DNA of 64,000 bases from the NCBI GenBank assembly GCA_039105265.1, contig JAPFFF010000041.1, positions 372,001-436,000 of the forward strand, read 5' to 3'. A program made the position numbers and the translations under genes. This DNA comes from Tritrichomonas musculus (Eukaryota > Parabasalia > Tritrichomonadida > Tritrichomonadidae). The notes under the pieces were generated by a model, which saw only the letters and a program-made list of their open reading frames with translations, searched no databases and was not told the DNA's origin. This document shows positions 57,931 to 64,000 of the stretch, piece after piece (within the stretch, counting starts at the first letter, position 1; the number at the start of each line of letters is the position of its first letter).

Positions 57931-60266
57931 TAATGATTTTCCATTATAAAAAGTGATATGATTATGCTTTTATCTCATAAAAAAAATATTTTTTTTCAAG
58001 TTAAAATAATTTATTCAATATATTTATATAAGACATCAAATATTTATATCAGGTGATATTATATTTCTAAAAAAAATTATAATTTAATATTTTTTTTAAC
58101 TTAAAAATCTTTAATAGGTCTTCTATTGCAAATTATAATCAGATATACGAATAACTTTCATAATATTTTTGTTAAATTAATTATCATTTTTTTATTTTCA
58201 ATAATCATGCATAAGTATTAACTTCATTATATCATCATTTTCTTATAAGTATGAATTGAAAACTTTTTTTTTCTTGTGAGAATATATTTATATTTCGAAT
58301 GTTATTGATGAATTATAAAACATGTGTAAGCCATCCAAGACTTTTTCCAGTTATTTTATATTTAGATAGATTTTTAATAGCTACATATAATTTACTATTT
58401 AAAAAATCAAAATCATCAAAGGTGAATTAGATAATCGCATTTTATTTTCCATAAAAAATAATTTGGGTAAAAAATGGTCATTTTGAATTTTTTGATTTTA
58501 TAAATGGCGGAACCTCATTTTAAATAATATTCCCTATTCTTATAATATATTTTAAAGCAAAAATATTGAGTTTGATCGTTTAAAATTAATTTTCTAACCG
58601 CCGAAAATTGAAGTATTCCGTTTATTAATTCAACTTTTTGAATTCATTTTTCAAACTAAACTTTATCTTTGAAGTTATGTTCAAACAAAATATATCATTT
58701 TATTGAGCATTAAAAGAAGAAATCGAATATTACAAAATAAAAAGTTAGAAAAGATCATGTATCGAAAAAACTTAAAAATAATTATTATATTAACTTTTTT
58801 GGACTAACTACAAAGTAATTATAAATATTTATGTTTTATAATGTATAATGCATATGTATAAAATCAAATAGTATTAGTAGTTTTGAAGGATATCTCTTAC
58901 GAAGAGAGATCTATTAGTATGTGAAGTCAAAAAAAACTCGATGAATATTAAGTTTTTTGATTGGTTTCAATGACCAATTTAAAGATTATTAAATGGGTAA
59001 GAAAATTTATTAAAATCACCAAATAAAACCTAAAATTCGAAGAGATTTTGAAACTTTTTGAGGTCAAAAAAAGAGTGTCCCACCCATTATAAAACTAATT
59101 TCCTAATTTAAAAAACAAAAGAACATCAAAATCATTTATTAAATTTTTCAAAATATAATAAATGAATAAAAATTACATTTTAATGTTTTATTTAACAATT
59201 TTTGATCAATATAAATATATATTTCAATCATATGTATTTTTCTGAGCACACATTGAAATAATCCAATACAAATTTTGCCACTTTATATATGAAAATTCAT
59301 TACGGAGAACAATTTTTTTAATGGAAATAATAAATTAAGAATATATTTTATTGATTTGCAACTTTAATATACATCTTTAATCGAAAGATGAAAAGAATCT
59401 TTTTTAATGACTTTTAAATTCATGATAATACACGGCATTTTAAAAGTAATAAACAATAAAAACCAATTATTTTGTGAAAAAAAGAAACTATTATGTTTAT
59501 TTTAAAATTCATATAAGAGTATAATAATAATAATCTTTTATTCAAGAAAAAAATTTTCGAATTTTTAGATGAACATTAAAAAATTTTTTTTCCTTAAAAA
59601 ATTTAAAATAATAATGTTTTTATTTCACCAAATTAATGTTTATAATACTTTATTATATATTCTCAAAAGGTCAAATCAAAGGTCAAATATATTCTATGTA
59701 AACATTTAATAAGTTTCTCTCACCTTATATATTGTTAGTTAATCTCAATTTTTTAAATAAATATAATATTATAATCTAGATTTTAATAAAAATATCAAAT
59801 GTTTTTTTTTTTTTAGATCATTTAAATGAATAAATCTTTATAAAATTGAGTAATTTATATAAATAAACGGATCTTCCAGTTTTAAGAAACAATGCAATTA
59901 TCTATTGTATTATTATATTAATGTATTTAATATTTATTTAATAATTTCATATTTTTATTGTTAAATATTTAACAATAAAAAATATATTTACTTTTAAATA
60001 AAAACTAGTATTAATAATATATTTAAGTTTTATTTCGACCAAATATTCAGAAAATTATGAATTTTTTTTCTGTATGTCTTGTTTAGCATCAAAACACCTT
60101 TTTCTTTATTTTTTTCTTGCTCTTCTAACATTTTTATTTAAAACATAAACTTATGATTCTTTAATTAATCCTAAAAAATATTATAAAGTTCCATATATGC
60201 TTTTTTAATATCCCCACTGATTTTAAGAACGATTATTTATTTTACTCAAAAAAAATATCTTAAAAA
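57931..60266. other. Long AT-rich intergenic DNA
   Basis: No supported gene. A short hairpin (atctcttacgaagagagat) lies at about 58,892-58,910. A tandem AAAGGTCAAAT-like pair lies at about 59,670-59,695. Confidence 0.4.
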
Positions 60267-60275
60267 TCATCATAA
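60267..60275 (+). promoter_or_regulatory. Trichomonad initiator of the TBL1-like gene
   Basis: TCATCATAA directly precedes the ATG and fits the TCA-type initiator. Confidence 0.5.
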
Positions 60276-61784
60276 ATGGCGATTACACTAGATAATGTAA
60301 ACACTCTCGTTTGGCGATATCTCAGTGAGAGCGGCTTTCAACATTCTGCTTTTATTTTTCAGTCTGAATCAATGGTTGATAGTTCTGATTCAGTTGTTAG
60401 TCAAATTCCGTCTGGCATGCTAATTTCAATTCTACAAAAATCTTTGTTGTATATGAAGCTCGAAAAAATCGTTAAAGTTGCAAGGCATAAACCAGATCAC
60501 CCTCTTCATAATCTAATATCAGAAATTGAAGCGCGTTTTCCTGATACTTCTCAGCCTCCACCGCCACCACAACCAGTTGAAACTAGCACCGTGCATCATA
60601 TCCCTGTCAATATCCTAATTTCACCTCAAGTTGCTCAAATTTTGCATGGACACCAATTATGCGTTTTTGGCTGCAGTTGGTCACCAAATGGCAAACTTCT
60701 TGCAACAGCAAGTGCTGATGCTACTGCCATCATCTGGGATATCAACACCGATGTAAAACCAATAACTAACATTCCATGTAATAATTTTGTAAACACTAAC
60801 ATAAATGGTTACAACAATTTTTCTGCGCAATCTATTACTAATGTTAATAATTATGGAGTGCCAAATGGTATTAATCCTCCAAATCAAATAGCAACACTCC
60901 GAGCAGTTTTAGGCAAAGCCCCAAATCCATTAACAACAGACAATGGAATTACTACAATAGACTGGAATAGTACTGGAACCTTATTTGCGACAGGCTCGTT
61001 TGATAATTTTGTTCGAATCTATAAACCTGATGGTACTTTATATGCCACACTGGAAGGACATAGGCACAATGTATTTGCCGTTCGTTTTAATCCATCTGGC
61101 CAATATATTGTTACTTGTAGTGCTGATAAGACTGCAATATTGTGGGATGTTCAAACAGCTCAAATTGTGCATAAATTCGATCACCATACAGATACTATAC
61201 TTGACGTAGCATGGAAGGACAATTATATTTTTGCTTCAGCTTCAGCCGATAATACAATTGGAATTTGCAACGTAAACGGATCAGATCACTTTTTACGTGG
61301 CCACAATTGCCATGTTACGGCTGTTGCATGGTCAAATGATGGGGTTCTCCTAGCATCGGCTAGCGAAGATAAAACAGTACGAATCTGGCAGGAAAACAGC
61401 GAAACTATCGTTCTTACTGGCCACAAAACTGGAGTTTCATGCGTAAAATGGGTTCCTCATGCAGATTATACAGTTGTTTCGTCTTCTCAAGATGGCGCAG
61501 TTTTCATCTGGGATGCTCGTCATGGACAAGCTCTCCATATTATCACACAGCATACAAAAGATGTGATCTCACTTTCAGTTTCACCATGCGGCAAATATGT
61601 AGCTTCTGGTGGAACTGATATGATGATCGATATATCAAGTATTATCACTGGAGAAAAGGTTGCAACTCTCACAGGAAAGAGTCCCATATTTGAAGTACAA
61701 TGGGATCCAACTGGAAGATTTCTTGCAATTTGCTTTGATGATTCTACAGTTGCTATAGTTCAATCTTCTCTCTACCTTCATTAA
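60276..61784 (+). CDS. TBL1/Sif2-like LisH-WD40 protein
   Basis: Residues 1-35 are a LisH dimerisation motif ('VNTLVWRYLSESGFQHSAF'), followed by a helical F-box-like region to about residue 90 and a Pro-rich linker. From about 125 to 500 there are seven to eight WD40 repeats ('LATASADATAIIWDI', 'HRHNVFAVRFNPSG', 'SASEDKTVRIWQ', 'SSQDGAVFIWDARHG'). A loop of about 40 residues rich in Asn follows the first repeat. In other eukaryotes TBL1-type proteins tether HDAC corepressor complexes (SMRT/NCoR, yeast Set3C) to chromatin. The length and order of domains fit. Confidence 0.82.
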   Translation: MAITLDNVNTLVWRYLSESGFQHSAFIFQSESMVDSSDSVVSQIPSGMLISILQKSLLYMKLEKIVKVARHKPDHPLHNLISEIEARFPDTSQPPPPPQPVETSTVHHIPVNILISPQVAQILHGHQLCVFGCSWSPNGKLLATASADATAIIWDINTDVKPITNIPCNNFVNTNINGYNNFSAQSITNVNNYGVPNGINPPNQIATLRAVLGKAPNPLTTDNGITTIDWNSTGTLFATGSFDNFVRIYKPDGTLYATLEGHRHNVFAVRFNPSGQYIVTCSADKTAILWDVQTAQIVHKFDHHTDTILDVAWKDNYIFASASADNTIGICNVNGSDHFLRGHNCHVTAVAWSNDGVLLASASEDKTVRIWQENSETIVLTGHKTGVSCVKWVPHADYTVVSSSQDGAVFIWDARHGQALHIITQHTKDVISLSVSPCGKYVASGGTDMMIDISSIITGEKVATLTGKSPIFEVQWDPTGRFLAICFDDSTVAIVQSSLYLH

Positions 61785-62103
61785 TATCTGTTTTAGCTTA
61801 ATTTTCAAACAAAGCGGTGTGAACAACATTATTTTATTTTTTTTTTTTTTATACATTCCCATGATGATATAAATATATATTTATTATTATAATTTTTTTT
61901 TTTATTTGATAAATAAATCATTCAAAGTCAAAAATAAACTATTCAATTTTTTTTTTTGAGTTTTACTTCTTTATTGTGATTTGCTATTTATTTTTTCATA
62001 AAAAATATTGAAGTAACTTATTAAAAAGAAAGAAAAAGATCACTCAATTAATTAAAAATATAATTTTATTAATATAATATAAAAATAATAATACTACTTT
62101 TAA
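61785..62103. other. Convergent intergenic DNA between TBL1-like and BspA-like genes
   Basis: AT-rich with T-runs. The two stops face each other, and no other feature is visible. Confidence 0.4.
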
Positions 62104-64000
62104 TCATTTGTTTTGCTCATCTGCATTTTTGGGTTCTTTATTTTTTCTCACACCATTTTTCACTTTTTCTAAACCTGATCCATTCAACTCGACATCTGTT
62201 GGTACAAAAAGTTCAAAACTTTCTGGAACATCATTGAATGCCATATCAGCTATAGACACGACTTTTGCGTTAGGGAAATAAACGTATGACAATATTTTAC
62301 ATCCATTGAAACACTCTGCGGAAACGTTAATTGCATCTCCACTACAAACAACTGCTCCAAGTCTTTCATCACCTTCAAAGCAGGCGTTACCAATCAATAG
62401 AGGCACGCTAGATGTTGATTTGAAAGATTCAAGAGACAGGCAGCCAGAGAAAGCCTTCTCACCAATTTCCGATAAAAGTGAAAGGGAAGTAATCGAAGGG
62501 CCAAATATGAATTCAAATTTTTTCAAATTCTTACATTTGTAAAAACATTTCTGTCCTATTCTACGGAGTGTTGGATGAAGTCCTATGACTGTTTCCAATT
62601 CAGTACACTCGTAGAAAGCGTCATCATCTATTTCGTCCAAACAGAACGAGTTATCAGAAGATGCAATCTTGAAACAGAGTCTATTCAACTTAACGCATTT
62701 AAAGAACGATGCCTTTCCGATTCTTCTTACAGTTAATGGCAATTGAAACATATCACAAAATGACGAACATTCATTGAATGCGAAATCGCATATTTCATCG
62801 ATACACAAAACGTTTCCTTCTTTCTCGTTCTGGCTGAATGTGAGCTCAGTCAACTTTGAACAACGCGAGAAAGCACTTTTCCCTATCTTACGAATTGAAA
62901 CAGGTACGTTATTAACGGTCTCCAACGAAGAGCAATCGACGAACATTTTCCTTGGAATTTCGACCAATGAAGGCACCTCATTTGATGCCGAAAAAGTGAC
63001 ACTTTTCAAACTGGCGCACTTTGAAAAGCACCCCTTTCCTATCGTTCTAACGGTCGCCGGTAGCATTGTTACAGAAATCAGCTTCTCGCACTCAAAGAAA
63101 GCTTCTCTTCCGATCTCCTCGAGCTTTGAACTTTTTGAGTCGAAAATGATCAGCTTCAAATTGTGGCACTGATAGAAGGACTTGCTGCCGATCCTACGGA
63201 CACTCGATGGTATCATTATAACGAGCTCAAGGGAAGAGCAACAATAGAAGGACTCGTCGCCAATCTCTTCAAGCGAGTTGAGACGTTTGGCATCGGCACC
63301 TGAGCCAAAAGTTAACAATTTCAACTTGCCACATTTGTAGAAGGAAGAGTTGCTGATCTTCCGAAGTGTAACCGGTATGGATGTAACTTTTTCTATACTT
63401 AAACAGTCACAGAAGGCGTAATCGCCAATCTCTTCAAGCGACGCGGAACTGTTCGTAGATTCTGGGCCAAATGAAAAGGACTTCAATTTCTCGCATTTGC
63501 AAAAGGCATATTTGCCTATTTTCCGGCAATTTGATGGGAAAAAAGTGACACTCTCTAAAGAAGTACAGTTGTAAAATGACTCATTTCCAATTTCTTCAAG
63601 AAGTGACTCGTACGATGAAAAAGAAAGACTTTTCAGCCTGGTGCAGTTGGCAAACGATGATTCACCTATTTGACAGACACTGGCGGGTATTTTGGAAACG
63701 GTTTCGAGGCTAAAACAGTCGGCAAAAGCAAATTTTGAAATCTCTTTAAGATTTGACTCTTTCGACTCGTCAGAGGAACCAAAAGTAACGGATGTGAGAC
63801 TGGTACATTTGTAAAAAGCTGATTCTCCAATACGACGAACAGTAGATGGAATAATCGATATTGATTCTAGATTGGTACAACTGTAAAAGGCAACATTGCC
63901 TATTTCTTCGAGTAACGGAGGAATACCGGATTTTGAAGACGTTTCAATTGTTACGGATTTGAGGTTTTGACATTTAGAAAAAGATGAATTACCGATACGA
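62104..64000 (-). CDS. BspA-like leucine-rich-repeat protein, 5' part beyond the window
   Basis: The frame is open from the right window edge to the stop at 62,104, giving at least 630 residues of regular LRR_5/BspA repeats ('LEEIGDYAFCDCLSIEKV', 'VRRIGSKSFYQCHNLKLI'). An internal TTG at 63,486 could be taken for a start, but the repeats run unbroken upstream of it to position 64,000. The C terminus is basic and hydrophilic ('KVKNGVRKNKEPKNADEQNK') with no transmembrane helix, unlike the BspA-like protein at 47,510. The third codon base seems less AT-biased than in its neighbours. It may be cytosolic or secreted; the N terminus decides this and is not visible. Confidence 0.88.
   Translation of the reverse strand, partial: RIGNSSFSKCQNLKSVTIETSSKSGIPPLLEEIGNVAFYSCTNLESISIIPSTVRRIGESAFYKCTSLTSVTFGSSDESKESNLKEISKFAFADCFSLETVSKIPASVCQIGESSFANCTRLKSLSFSSYESLLEEIGNESFYNCTSLESVTFFPSNCRKIGKYAFCKCEKLKSFSFGPESTNSSASLEEIGDYAFCDCLSIEKVTSIPVTLRKISNSSFYKCGKLKLLTFGSGADAKRLNSLEEIGDESFYCCSSLELVIMIPSSVRRIGSKSFYQCHNLKLIIFDSKSSKLEEIGREAFFECEKLISVTMLPATVRTIGKGCFSKCASLKSVTFSASNEVPSLVEIPRKMFVDCSSLETVNNVPVSIRKIGKSAFSRCSKLTELTFSQNEKEGNVLCIDEICDFAFNECSSFCDMFQLPLTVRRIGKASFFKCVKLNRLCFKIASSDNSFCLDEIDDDAFYECTELETVIGLHPTLRRIGQKCFYKCKNLKKFEFIFGPSITSLSLLSEIGEKAFSGCLSLESFKSTSSVPLLIGNACFEGDERLGAVVCSGDAINVSAECFNGCKILSYVYFPNAKVVSIADMAFNDVPESFELFVPTDVELNGSGLEKVKNGVRKNKEPKNADEQNK

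Noticed and set aside
58889..58911. Hairpin atctcttacgaagagagat as an element boundary
   Set aside because: No flanking duplication or second copy within the window; a single short palindrome is expected by chance over long AT-rich DNA.
1..64000. CRISPR arrays, bacterial operons or ribosome binding sites
   Set aside because: No spaced repeat array was seen; gene content and initiator-type promoters are eukaryotic.

Overview
The window looks like nuclear DNA of a trichomonad protist; I favour Tritrichomonas, though Trichomonas is possible. Reasons: it is very AT-rich, the genes show no introns, and several host starts sit about 5-20 bp downstream of a TCA-type initiator. Other pointers are two BspA-like leucine-rich-repeat proteins, flagellate housekeeping genes and a large Maverick/Polinton. 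The species is inferred from gene content; I could not run a search.

Positions 1 to about 27,650 are the right-hand part of a Maverick/Polinton (virus-like, self-synthesising DNA transposon). It carries protein-primed family-B DNA polymerase, a D5-like SF3 helicase, an rve integrase, a KilA-N protein, a very large fibre-like protein, and a cluster of Lys/Arg-rich AT-hook and SAP-like proteins. It also has two tiny divergent membrane proteins, a signal-peptide-bearing surface protein and many small coiled-coil proteins. No packaging ATPase, maturation protease or capsid gene is visible; these may lie left of position 1. Many Maverick genes share a short promoter: a Myb-site-like CCGTT/AACGG, a TGTCAAAA box, and an initiator (TCATT or TCACTT) next to the ATG. 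I used this motif to correct several start codons. A second promoter type drives the right-end genes.

From 28,567 to 32,383 lies a decayed transposon with 17-bp imperfect inverted ends and a perfect 8-bp target-site duplication. Its frameshifted transposase looks like the P-element/THAP9 superfamily but has a homeodomain-like N terminus. The rest is host DNA: a protein disulfide isomerase, a coiled-coil protein, IFT80, VPS29, a Gemin2-like protein, VPS51, an Asn-rich unknown, two BspA-like proteins (one running off the right edge), a gene sharing a domain with a Maverick gene, and a TBL1-like LisH/WD40 protein.

The long AT-rich intergenic stretches hold at least four further inverted-repeat-bounded elements (40,585-41,477; 52,965-53,659; 53,687-55,862; 57,062-57,922). 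Two of these have perfect 8-bp target-site duplications. They look like non-autonomous (MITE-like) elements, and one sits about 50 bp upstream of the Gemin2-like start codon. The least expected observations are the homeodomain-type P-like transposon with its possible miniature relatives, the recurring Maverick promoter, and the domain shared by a Maverick gene and a host gene.
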